Source: Thermoprotei archaeon
Lineage (GTDB): Archaea > Thermoproteota > Thermoprotei_A > Sulfolobales > Ignisphaeraceae
Reading direction: 5' to 3'
NCBI GenBank assembly: GCA_003661865.1
Contig: QMWY01000074.1
Location: forward strand, 1-6,283
DNA: 6,283 nt
This document shows, in pieces, positions 1-4,899 of this stretch. Made by a program: the position numbers and the translations under genes. Numbering within the stretch: position 1 is the first letter of the stretch; every line of letters starts with the position of its first letter. The notes under the pieces were generated by a model, which saw nothing but the letters and a program-made list of their open reading frames with translations, ran no database searches and was not told where the DNA came from.

Positions 1-551
1 ATCCCGAGGAGCCTAGAGGCGTTGGCCAAGGCACTCACTATCCCGTCGGGAACCTCTACCCCGCGCTCCTCGAGCCACGCAATAGTCCTGTTAAGCCTTT
101 CTACCGCATCTCTACGCAGCTCGATAGCCCTTCTAAGCCCCTGCTCGACCGCCTCGATACGGGCTGTTCTTGGAAGCCTGTGGATCACGTAATCCGCCAC
201 GGGCCTAAACACCGTAGACGCCCTTAGCGCTAGCCTAACAGCCTCCCTAACACGCCCATGTTCGAGGGCCTGGGTCGCGTTCTCTAGGAGCTGCTCAGCG
301 AGCTCCACTCTTTCGCTCATGTTCCCGGGTATGGTTATGTTGTACCTCTCCGCTAGCTCCAGCACCCTGCGGATATGCTCCCTTACCCTCCCCACGAAGA
401 GCTGAGCCGCCTTAACCTTCCGGTCCTGAGCTACGGGCTTCGGACTCTCCCGGCCGCCCTTCTCAGCTATCACAACGGCTGAGGGGGCTGCGAGAATCGC
501 TACGCTCGCGATCAGCATAGTTACCACTAGGACCGCAACCCCCTTAACCAT
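1..551 (-). CDS. Exported helical, sequon-rich protein of unknown function (3' part outside window)
   Basis: This frame is open from an ATG at 551 to the left edge, giving 183 codons with the C-terminus missing. I do not recognise a named family. The first 29 residues form a signal peptide or membrane anchor: Lys3, then a hydrophobic run rich in Val, Ala, Leu and Ile ending near Ala-29. The rest is charged, Arg/Glu/Ala/Leu-rich and predicted helical. It holds five N-x-S/T sequons, at residues 71 (NIT), 77 (NMS), 91 (NAT), 154 (NRT) and 177 (NAS), which fits an extracytoplasmic glycosylated archaeal protein. Residues about 66-96 and 160-183 look like two copies of one helical motif. GTG codons at 575 and 584 are alternative starts; ATG 551 is preferred because it gives the cleanest signal peptide and has GGGAG just upstream. 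An extracellular structural or binding role is inference. Confidence 0.72.
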   Translation of the reverse strand, partial: MVKGVAVLVVTMLIASVAILAAPSAVVIAEKGGRESPKPVAQDRKVKAAQLFVGRVREHIRRVLELAERYNITIPGNMSERVELAEQLLENATQALEHGRVREAVRLALRASTVFRPVADYVIHRLPRTARIEAVEQGLRRAIELRRDAVERLNRTIAWLEERGVEVPDGIVSALANASRLLG

Positions 552-580
552 ACGCTCCCTGGTAATCAGGCTCACCCGAC

Positions 581-697
581 TCACCCGAGCAGAACCTTGC
601 GCAGCAGGTCTAGAAGTAGGAGGTGGTGGAACCCCGTAGGAACCTCGTAGGGAATGCGAACCGGTTCGCCTTTCAGAGGAGAGATCCTAACCGTGCA
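581..697 (-). other. Start-less 38-codon open frame upstream of the exported-protein gene
   Basis: A minus-strand frame from codon TGC (697) to the TGA at 583-581 encodes 38 residues with protein-like character: a short strand-like segment (TVRISPL), then KGEPVRIPYEV, then an amphipathic Leu-rich helix ending KVLLG. It has no ATG, GTG or TTG start; upstream the frame runs through the AT-rich element to a TGA. Its stop overlaps a GTG (584-582) that is in frame with the exported-protein gene, forming a GTGA junction like those of translationally coupled genes. It may be the remnant of a degraded gene, a peptide with a non-standard start, or chance. GAA and AAA codons in it differ from the GAG/AAG preference of neighbours. 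Confidence 0.2.
656..669. repeat. 14-bp perfect palindrome between divergent genes
   Basis: GCGAACCGGTTCGC reads identically on both strands. It lies between the starts of the exported-protein gene (minus) and the small membrane-protein gene (plus), about 30-50 bp from the AT-rich TATA-like element. It could be a dimeric regulator site, but a palindrome of this length is expected about once per 10-20 kb by chance, so support is weak. Confidence 0.3.
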
Positions 698-698
698 C

Positions 699-709
699 CT
701 TAAATACCC
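699..709 (+). promoter_or_regulatory. TATA-like box for the small membrane-protein gene, possibly bidirectional
   Basis: CTTAAATACC stands out in GC-rich surroundings. Its centre (about 704) is 35 bp before the ATG at 739, so a start site about 26 bp downstream gives a leader of roughly 9 nt, usual for Crenarchaeota. Read on the other strand it is TATTTAAG and could also serve the exported-protein gene, though that would imply a leader of about 100 nt or more. Confidence 0.5.
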
Positions 710-738
710 CTGTTTGTAGCTAGGGGTTATTCAGAGCC

Positions 739-876
739 ATGATGGGTTGGGTAACGGGCGCACTCCTCCTAGCGCTCATGATCGAGGCTCTGTTCGGGGT
801 ACTGGTGCTGCTCTCCCTAGCAATGAAGGCGCGCTCAAGGCTCAGATCGGGTGTGAAGAGGGGTTTCAGGTACTAG
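739..876 (+). CDS. Small single-span membrane protein, 45 aa
   Basis: The frame opens with two consecutive ATG codons (739 and 742) and ends in TAG at 874-876, giving 45 residues. Residues about 4-28 form one hydrophobic helix rich in Leu, Ala, Val and Met with a single Glu at 16. The last 16 residues carry seven Lys/Arg and end in GFRY. By the positive-inside rule the tail would be cytoplasmic and the N-terminus outside. There is no Shine-Dalgarno sequence, but a TATA-like box 35 bp upstream fits a near-leaderless mRNA. The gene ends 9 bp before the stop of the convergent transglycosylase-like gene. I recognise no family; role unknown. Support comes from the coherent membrane topology, the promoter and tight fit between neighbours; conservation cannot be tested here. 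Confidence 0.55.
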   Translation: MMGWVTGALLLALMIEALFGVLVLLSLAMKARSRLRSGVKRGFRY

Positions 877-885
877 CAGCATAGG

Positions 886-1845
886 CTACGCCGCTACGCT
901 GCCCAGCGCCCGGGCCCTTCGGTAGAACTCCTCGACGAGCTCGCCCAAGCCCATGGATGCTAGGCGGGATGCCTCCTCGACGAGCCACCTCATCCCGTTG
1001 CGGGGTACGACCGTGCCGCGGAACTTGTAGAGGACCCATGCGTTGATCAGGGCCCTGCCCTTGAAGCTCTTGAGGAGTTCGTCCAGCCTATTCAGGTAGG
1101 GGAACCCCGTCTTCTCAAGCCCCCGCCTTAGAACCTCGTAGTCCTCCCTGCTCAGAAGGGTCCTTCCGAACCTAACGCGCCTGCCCCCCACGTACCTCTC
1201 GCCAAGCCCCGGCACTATCACCTTGCCGTACGCCGCCTTGATCCTCCACGCTGATGAGTCGAAGGATGAGGCGCCCAGCCGGGAGAGCACAGCGTACATA
1301 GTGTTCGCACCTCCCAGCCCCAGGACGTGTACGGGTAGAGGGCTAGCCTTGACCACTATAGCCAGGCCTATTATGGGGAGGAGCCTGCTACCCCTACCCA
1401 TCCTACCCATGGAGGGGGGCACGGCCCCTCCGTAAGCAATGACCTTGGCCCCGAGGCTCCTGTAGGAATCCACAGCCTCGAGCATGAGCTCCGGGTCATA
1501 GCAGTGGACAACGGGCACAACCTCCCTATCGACAAGGACGCGAAGCTCATCGTAGTTCGAGAGGTTCAGCTTTAGCAGCGATGGGTCACGGGGGCACAGC
1601 CTCCGCGGGGGCTGGTCTAGGGACATGTAGAGGTGGGCTTCGAGCCTCCTGTACCTAGCAGCCACCTCGCGCAGCTCAAGCCTCACGCCCCTAACCATCG
1701 CCTGGTACCCGCCGGAGTCCACCCATACACGCCTAGCTGGCGGGGGGTTCCACCTCCACTTGATGCTGTTTATCATGACCTCGGCGTCGCCTATCACCCT
1801 CCACAGCTCGATGTTCCTATCGGCAACGCCGAACACTATCTGCAA
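886..1845 (-). CDS. tRNA-guanine transglycosylase-like (DpdA-like) base-exchange enzyme, zinc-less, 319 aa
   Basis: This is a TIM-barrel protein of the tRNA-guanine transglycosylase superfamily, whose members exchange a guanine for a 7-deazaguanine in tRNA or, for DpdA, in DNA. Motifs visible in order are VDSGGYQ (42-48; substrate-pocket Asp-43), SLDQPP (75-80, at the FDEC-like position), YGGAVPP (138-144, the GGLAVGE-like loop), VHVLGLGG (172-179) and SFDSSAW (194-200), where Asp-196 aligns with the nucleophilic Asp. The CxCxxC...H zinc site and the RNA-binding PUA domain of canonical archaeal enzymes are absent, and 319 residues is short. That favours a DpdA-like or otherwise divergent role over housekeeping archaeosine synthesis. 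The start is TTG at 1845, with GGTGGG nearby upstream; GTG at codon 4 is an alternative. It is the last gene of a minus-strand group with a PP-loop enzyme and a nuclease-like protein. The target (DNA or RNA) is not decided by the sequence. Confidence 0.8.
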   Translation of the reverse strand: MQIVFGVADRNIELWRVIGDAEVMINSIKWRWNPPPARRVWVDSGGYQAMVRGVRLELREVAARYRRLEAHLYMSLDQPPRRLCPRDPSLLKLNLSNYDELRVLVDREVVPVVHCYDPELMLEAVDSYRSLGAKVIAYGGAVPPSMGRMGRGSRLLPIIGLAIVVKASPLPVHVLGLGGANTMYAVLSRLGASSFDSSAWRIKAAYGKVIVPGLGERYVGGRRVRFGRTLLSREDYEVLRRGLEKTGFPYLNRLDELLKSFKGRALINAWVLYKFRGTVVPRNGMRWLVEEASRLASMGLGELVEEFYRRARALGSVAA

Positions 1846-1904
1846 GCACCCACCGCCGCCCCTCAGTATCGCTGGGGGGGCGGTGCTACTCTACCGCTCC
1901 ACAC

Positions 1905-1940
1905 ATACTTAACGGTAATACCTAATACCGTTAGTTTTGC
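1905..1940 (-). promoter_or_regulatory. AT-rich promoter/operator with 24-bp inverted repeat before the transglycosylase-like gene
   Basis: The gap between the PP-loop gene and the transglycosylase-like gene holds a perfect inverted repeat, arms TAACGGTA (1910-1917) and TACCGTTA (1926-1933) around an 8-bp spacer. On the minus strand an AT-rich GTTAAGTATG follows, which could be a TATA box with a start near 1880. The overlap of repeat and promoter suggests a repressor or activator site, so this gene may be transcribed separately from the upstream genes. The 11-mer TAGGTATTACC inside it recurs exactly at 3416-3426. Confidence 0.5.
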
Positions 1941-1950
1941 CCGGGGCTCG

Positions 1951-2814
1951 TCAGCAGCTCGCCGAGCCCTCCACCCTCAAGGACCTCTCTATGAGCTGCT
2001 TAAGGGTGAACCTCCGGGGCCCTGATACGAAGGGGGTCCCCTTCCTAACCTTCTTCTCCACCTCCTCGATCCTCCGGTACCATTCGGGGTACCTCAGCAT
2101 CAGGTTGTGGTAGTAGAGCCCGTTCATAATGAAGGGGCAGTAGACGCAGTTGCCACTCTCCCCAAGCTCTTCGTACAGGGGGTTGTCGGGTAGGCGGTGC
2201 TCCGCTATGTACCTGAGCACGTGTTCCCGCGTCCAGTGTATTATGGGTCTGACAACGACAGTCCTCCACCCAGAGCTGTACGCTATCCCATCCCTCACGA
2301 TGTACTTCTTCCTACGCGGGCTATCCCACGCCTTAACACCCACCACAACAGTGCCTCTCCCCCCGTTGCTGCGGAAGAACCTCTCTATGGGCCTCCTCTT
2401 GAACTCCGTCATGCACCACCTCCTCCCCGGGCCCGGCCAACCCCACTTCACAACCTGTTCGAAGAACTCCATGTCCCTCCTCTTGAGGTGTATGAGCTCG
2501 ACGCCCAGTTCATGGGCAACCATGTAGACGTAGCTTATGTTCTTCTCGTGGGTGTTCCCCGTGACCTCTACGTACAGCGCCCTGACCCTGCCGAGGATAC
2601 TCCTTGCAAGATCCAGCACAACTAGGCTGTCACGACCCCCGCTGAACATCACGTAGACCTCGCCACCCCCGATGCTCCTGATAATCCTCTCGCTCAGCCT
2701 AAGCGACTCCTCGTAGCTACAAGGGGTCTCGACACAGCGCAGAACCTCCTCCTCAACATCCCTCGAGAGCTCTACGCGTTGAACAGGGGCTAGCCCGCAG
2801 GAGCACTGATGCAT
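1951..2814 (-). CDS. PP-loop ATPase / PAPS-reductase family protein with C...CxxC motif, 287 aa
   Basis: This is an adenine-nucleotide alpha-hydrolase (PP-loop) protein of the PAPS reductase/DndC-like family (COG0175). Members activate a substrate by adenylation or act on an adenylyl-sulfate and often handle sulfur. The PP-loop FSGGRDS is at 57-63, followed by the strand-helix pattern of the fold, GNTHEKN at 86-92, GPGRRWCMTEFKRRP at 128-142 and a C-terminal GNCVYCPF at 221-228. Cys-134 with Cys-223/Cys-226 forms a three-cysteine set that could hold a [4Fe-4S] cluster, as in several sulfur-inserting PP-loop enzymes; C4-x-C6 adds an N-terminal pair. The start is ATG 2814, without a clear Shine-Dalgarno sequence; an AT-rich TTACTTAG about 34 bp upstream may be a weak promoter of its own. 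It lies 46 bp after the nuclease-like gene and 105 bp before the transglycosylase-like gene. Dedicated sulfate assimilation is possible but no sulfate gene is nearby; a base-modification role is inferred from context. Confidence 0.82.
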   Translation of the reverse strand: MHQCSCGLAPVQRVELSRDVEEEVLRCVETPCSYEESLRLSERIIRSIGGGEVYVMFSGGRDSLVVLDLARSILGRVRALYVEVTGNTHEKNISYVYMVAHELGVELIHLKRRDMEFFEQVVKWGWPGPGRRWCMTEFKRRPIERFFRSNGGRGTVVVGVKAWDSPRRKKYIVRDGIAYSSGWRTVVVRPIIHWTREHVLRYIAEHRLPDNPLYEELGESGNCVYCPFIMNGLYYHNLMLRYPEWYRRIEEVEKKVRKGTPFVSGPRRFTLKQLIERSLRVEGSASC

Positions 2815-2860
2815 CTAGAGAACCCGTGGAGATGTGGACAGGCTAAGTAATTAGCGTTGC

Positions 2861-3280
2861 CTAGCGGACAGGGGCTATGGATGGAAGAGGGGGCTCTGCA
2901 GCCAGCTCTAGGTAGCGGGCGCCGTTGCCTAGGAACCTCGCCTTCCTAAACACCTCGACGCGCTCGGGGTTAAAGAAGAGGAGCAGGCCCACCCTAGGGT
3001 CTATGCGCTCCAGAGCCCATGCGTAGTAGACGTAGGGCATCGCTGCGTATAGGTAGTCTGCTATCGCGAGCCTTGAGCGGAGCTGCTTAAGGAGCTTGAC
3101 CTTGGGCCTCCTCTTAACCTCAACAATGGTTACAAGGGGCCGCGGCTCGGCACGCTCTATAGCAACGACGTCTATCTCAGTACCGTCAAGCCTTACATGT
3201 GTGCTGACCTCAAATCCCGCCAATGCTAGAAGCCTACTCACAGCCTCAACGATCACCTCCTCACTACGGGGGAAGTACAC
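2861..3280 (-). CDS. PD-(D/E)XK nuclease-like protein, 139 aa
   Basis: This small protein has the core signature of the PD-(D/E)XK nuclease fold: a first helix with Glu-12 (EEVIVEAVSRLLALAGFEV), then Asp in GTEIDVVAIE (Glu-35, Asp-37), then a strand ending in VEVKRRP with Glu-54 and Lys-56 as the E-x-K pair. It resembles the catalytic cores of Hjc-like resolvases and small Mrr/RecB-like restriction or repair nucleases, but I cannot assign a subfamily. After the core come helices and a strand (RVGLLLFF) typical of these folds. No other domain fits in 139 residues. The start is GTG at 3280: the nearby ATG at 3290 is in another frame and stops quickly. A TATA-like element at 3310-3319 puts the mRNA start about 9 nt before the GTG. 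It is the first gene of the group with the PP-loop and transglycosylase-like genes. A defence or repair link is inferred. Confidence 0.65.
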   Translation of the reverse strand: MYFPRSEEVIVEAVSRLLALAGFEVSTHVRLDGTEIDVVAIERAEPRPLVTIVEVKRRPKVKLLKQLRSRLAIADYLYAAMPYVYYAWALERIDPRVGLLLFFNPERVEVFRKARFLGNGARYLELAAEPPLPSIAPVR

Positions 3281-3309
3281 GGAGCCCCATTGACACCTTC
3301 ATGGCCAAT

Positions 3310-3319
3310 AGCTATAACG
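3310..3319 (-). promoter_or_regulatory. TATA-like box for the nuclease-like gene
   Basis: On the minus strand the sequence reads CGTTATAGCT, centred near 3315. A start site about 26 bp downstream falls near 3289, leaving a leader of about 9 nt before the GTG at 3280. A second AT-rich candidate (GTATATTAC on the minus strand, 3341-3349) would give a leader of about 40 nt. Confidence 0.45.
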
Positions 3320-3374
3320 TCGCGCACAATCCACGCTCAGTAATATACCATAGCTATCTACCTTACCCCAGTAG

Positions 3375-3410
3375 TACCTATTGCTAAGGATACAGGCTGC
3401 CCAATAGGTA
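3375..3410. repeat. 9-bp inverted repeat with 18-base loop
   Basis: TACCTATTG at 3375-3383 and CAATAGGTA at 3402-3410 are exact reverse complements. The right arm contains ATAGGTA, repeated 11 bp further on (one helical turn), which looks more like a protein-binding array than an RNA stem. Confidence 0.4.
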
Positions 3411-3436
3411 GGGCATAGGTATTACCAGCCAAAGCC

Positions 3437-3450
3437 TTTCTATATATCCA
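3437..3450 (+). promoter_or_regulatory. TATA-like box upstream of the long hairpin
   Basis: TTTCTATATATCC is a strong TATA-like run centred near 3445. A plus-strand transcript would begin near 3471, at the base of the GC-rich hairpin that starts at about 3475. This spacing is the main reason to think that the hairpin is transcribed from its own promoter. Confidence 0.5.
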
Positions 3451-3470
3451 GAGCACACACTGTATAACGG

Positions 3471-3640
3471 GGCCAGACCCCTCCCGGGAACCCAGAGCCC
3501 CGGAAGCGGGCCCCGAGGAGCAGCCTCCCGGAGCCGGCAAGCCCTAAGGGTACTAGCCCTTGGGGCGAGCTGGCCCCGGTGAGGTGAGCTCCCGGGACCT
3601 GCTTTCGGAGCCCTGGGTTCCCGGGAGGGGGGCTCACACC
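3471..3640 (+). ncRNA. Predicted rod-shaped structured RNA or palindromic element, family unknown
   Basis: The sequence folds on itself almost end to end. The outer stem pairs 3478-3507 with 3601-3630: 30 positions with two mismatches (3496/3612 and 3499/3609) and one G-U. Inside, 3521-3537 and 3570-3590 pair through GCCTC/GAGGT, CCGG/CCGG and GCCGGC/GCTGGC, then an AA/GA internal loop leads to a 10-bp stem (3541-3550 with 3557-3566, one G-U) closed by the loop TACTAG. The G-U pairs and small internal loops look like an RNA rod. I could not match it to SRP RNA, RNase P RNA, tRNA or C/D guides. Alternatives are a leader of the transporter gene (ATG at 3718) or a MITE-like palindrome. Strand is chosen from the TATA-like box at 3437-3450; the ends are approximate. 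Confidence 0.45.
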
Positions 3641-3678
3641 CTTCTTGCAGATTGATAGTTTCTCAGCAGGGCTAACCC

Positions 3679-3713
3679 CTATTTACTCCGCTGCTCCCCA
3701 ACCCCCGGAGGTG
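3679..3713 (+). promoter_or_regulatory. Promoter and Shine-Dalgarno of the transporter gene
   Basis: CTATTTACT (3679-3687) is TATA-like, and GGAGGTG (3707-3713) is a strong Shine-Dalgarno match four bases before the ATG at 3718. A start site 26 bp after the TATA-like box would fall inside the Shine-Dalgarno sequence, so the mRNA may instead start further upstream, perhaps including the hairpin. Confidence 0.45.
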
Positions 3714-3717
3714 TGGA

Positions 3718-4899
3718 ATGGATATAGCCCAGCTCTTCAAGCGTAGGGAGTTCATAGCGTTCATAGCCCTATCGCTGGTATCGCTCTTCGCAGACATGAC
3801 CTACGAGGGGGCGCGATCGGTCCTCGGAGCCTACCTAAGGGTGCTCGAGGCCACGGCACTCGTAGCTGGGGTCGTGAGCGTTGGTGACCTCCTAGGCTAC
3901 CTGATGAGGGGTGTCGGCGGCTTCTTAGCGGGGTTCAAGAAGTCTAGCAGGGTCTACTGGGCCCTGGTGTTCGGCGGCTACGCGATCAACCTCTTCGCGG
4001 TTCCCCTACTCGCCTTCGCGGGGCGCTGGGAGGTTGCGCTGGGGCTTGTGCTGCTCGAGAGGGTTGGTAAGGGGCTTAGGACCCCGGCGCGCGACGTGAT
4101 ACTATCGGAGGTTACCGAGAGTATCGGGAGGGGGAAGGGCTTCGGGCTCCACGAGCTCATGGACCAAGTCGGTGCGGTCAGCGGTCCCCTTATAGTCATG
4201 TGGGCCCTGTACAGCAGTGGGGGGAGCTACCACCTAGCATTCATCGTGCTCTTCGTGCCCGCCACCATAGCGCTGCTCCTCCTAGCGATCGCCTACAGCA
4301 GCTACCCGACCGTGAGGGCTGTGCGCGAAGCGGAGCGCAGCACACAGGGCGCGGGGCTCCCAAGGAGCTTCTGGCTCTTCACAATAGGAACCGCGCTGCT
4401 ATCAGCGGGCTACGCGCACTGGGCCCTCGCCGCATACAGCATGGAGGCTACGGGCGCTGCGCGGGGCCCCGTGATAGCGCTACTCTACACAATAGCCATG
4501 CTCGTTGACGCAGCCGTAGCCCTGCCCGCAGGGGTCCTCTACGACAGGTTCGGCCCCGCCACAATCACCGTAACCCCGGTCCTCGCAGCTGCGACGACCC
4601 CGATGATACTGAGCGGCGACACCGGCATGGTTATGGCTGCCGCAGCGCTCTGGGGCGTTGTCATGGGGATCTACGAGACCAACATGAGGGTTGTGGTAGC
4701 GGACCTTACCACCCCCGCCACCCGCGCCTACGCCTACGGGGTCTACGGCGTTGTCTTCGGGGTTTCGTGGACCCTAGGAAACGTGGTGCTGGCGAGGCTG
4801 CTAGAGGTGGCGCCGGGAGCCATAGCTCCGTACGTGGTGGGCGCCGAGCTGGCGGCGCTTGCGGTGTTCGTAGCGATGCTCAGGTCGTGGAGGCGTTGA
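3718..4899 (+). CDS. Major facilitator superfamily transporter, 393 aa, 12 helices
   Basis: This is an integral membrane permease of the major facilitator superfamily, a secondary transporter of unknown substrate. About twelve hydrophobic helices can be drawn, near residues 11-27, 45-63, 80-100, 104-115, 151-166, 171-193, 217-235, 250-270, 281-299, 302-320, 338-360 and 368-388. A longer hydrophilic loop (194-216) separates the two halves. SLFADMTYEGARS (22-34) in helix 1 and ERVGKGLRTPARD (114-126) after helix 4 are typical of an archaeal and bacterial MFS group, and LYDRFGP (274-280) is the motif A-like loop of the second half. Length is usual for the family. The ATG at 3718 follows GGAGGTG at good spacing. 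Its last 20 bases overlap the 3' end of the convergent metallo-beta-lactamase gene. An efflux role for drugs or metabolites is only a guess. Confidence 0.92.
   Translation: MDIAQLFKRREFIAFIALSLVSLFADMTYEGARSVLGAYLRVLEATALVAGVVSVGDLLGYLMRGVGGFLAGFKKSSRVYWALVFGGYAINLFAVPLLAFAGRWEVALGLVLLERVGKGLRTPARDVILSEVTESIGRGKGFGLHELMDQVGAVSGPLIVMWALYSSGGSYHLAFIVLFVPATIALLLLAIAYSSYPTVRAVREAERSTQGAGLPRSFWLFTIGTALLSAGYAHWALAAYSMEATGAARGPVIALLYTIAMLVDAAVALPAGVLYDRFGPATITVTPVLAAATTPMILSGDTGMVMAAAALWGVVMGIYETNMRVVVADLTTPATRAYAYGVYGVVFGVSWTLGNVVLARLLEVAPGAIAPYVVGAELAALAVFVAMLRSWRR

Larger units (their letters stand above)
3281..3470. promoter_or_regulatory. AT-rich, gene-free regulatory region with several short repeats
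   Basis: I see no credible gene here. The stretch is much richer in A+T than its surroundings. It contains the 8-bp palindrome ATAGCTAT twice (3308-3315 and 3350-3357), an inverted repeat TACCTATTG/CAATAGGTA (3375-3383 and 3402-3410, loop 18), and ATAGGTA as two direct copies 11 bp apart (3404-3410 and 3415-3421). It also holds TAGGTATTACC (3416-3426), shared with the inverted repeat before the transglycosylase-like gene. It separates a minus-strand group from plus-strand transcription, so regulator sites for both directions are plausible. Confidence 0.5.

Noticed and set aside
581..697. Calling a cas6 gene
   Set aside because: Only 38 codons, no start codon, no CRISPR repeats or other cas genes in the window; the resemblance is superficial.
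1856..1883. G/C homopolymer-rich stretch before the transglycosylase-like gene as a terminator or G-quadruplex
   Set aside because: GGGGGGG plus GGCGG lacks four regular G-tracts on one strand and no T-run follows; it more likely reflects composition and ribosome-binding sequence.
1633..2625. Plus-strand open frames opposite the transglycosylase-like and PP-loop genes
   Set aside because: They are antisense shadows of well-supported genes and encode Pro/His-rich sequence without family motifs.
1951..2814. Housekeeping sulfate-assimilation PAPS/APS reductase (cysH)
   Set aside because: The typical C-terminal ECGxH motif is not present and no sulfate gene is adjacent; kept as family-level call only.
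3358..3637. Minus-strand open frames of 60-65 codons through the hairpin
   Set aside because: Pro/Gly/Ser-rich low-complexity products in inverted-repeat sequence, with no motif or promoter; they reflect GC-rich composition.
3471..3640. SRP (7S) RNA, RNase P RNA or tRNA in the GC-rich hairpin
   Set aside because: The conserved SRP helix 8 core (GGAAGGGAGCAGCC type) is not present as a unit, the RNase P conserved core and a tRNA T-loop are absent, and the rod is too short for 7S RNA.
3601..3640. H/ACA guide RNA (an ACA lies at 3636-3638 after the stem)
   Set aside because: The hairpin is a continuous 75-pair rod without an evident pseudouridylation pocket, and an ACA triplet is common by chance.
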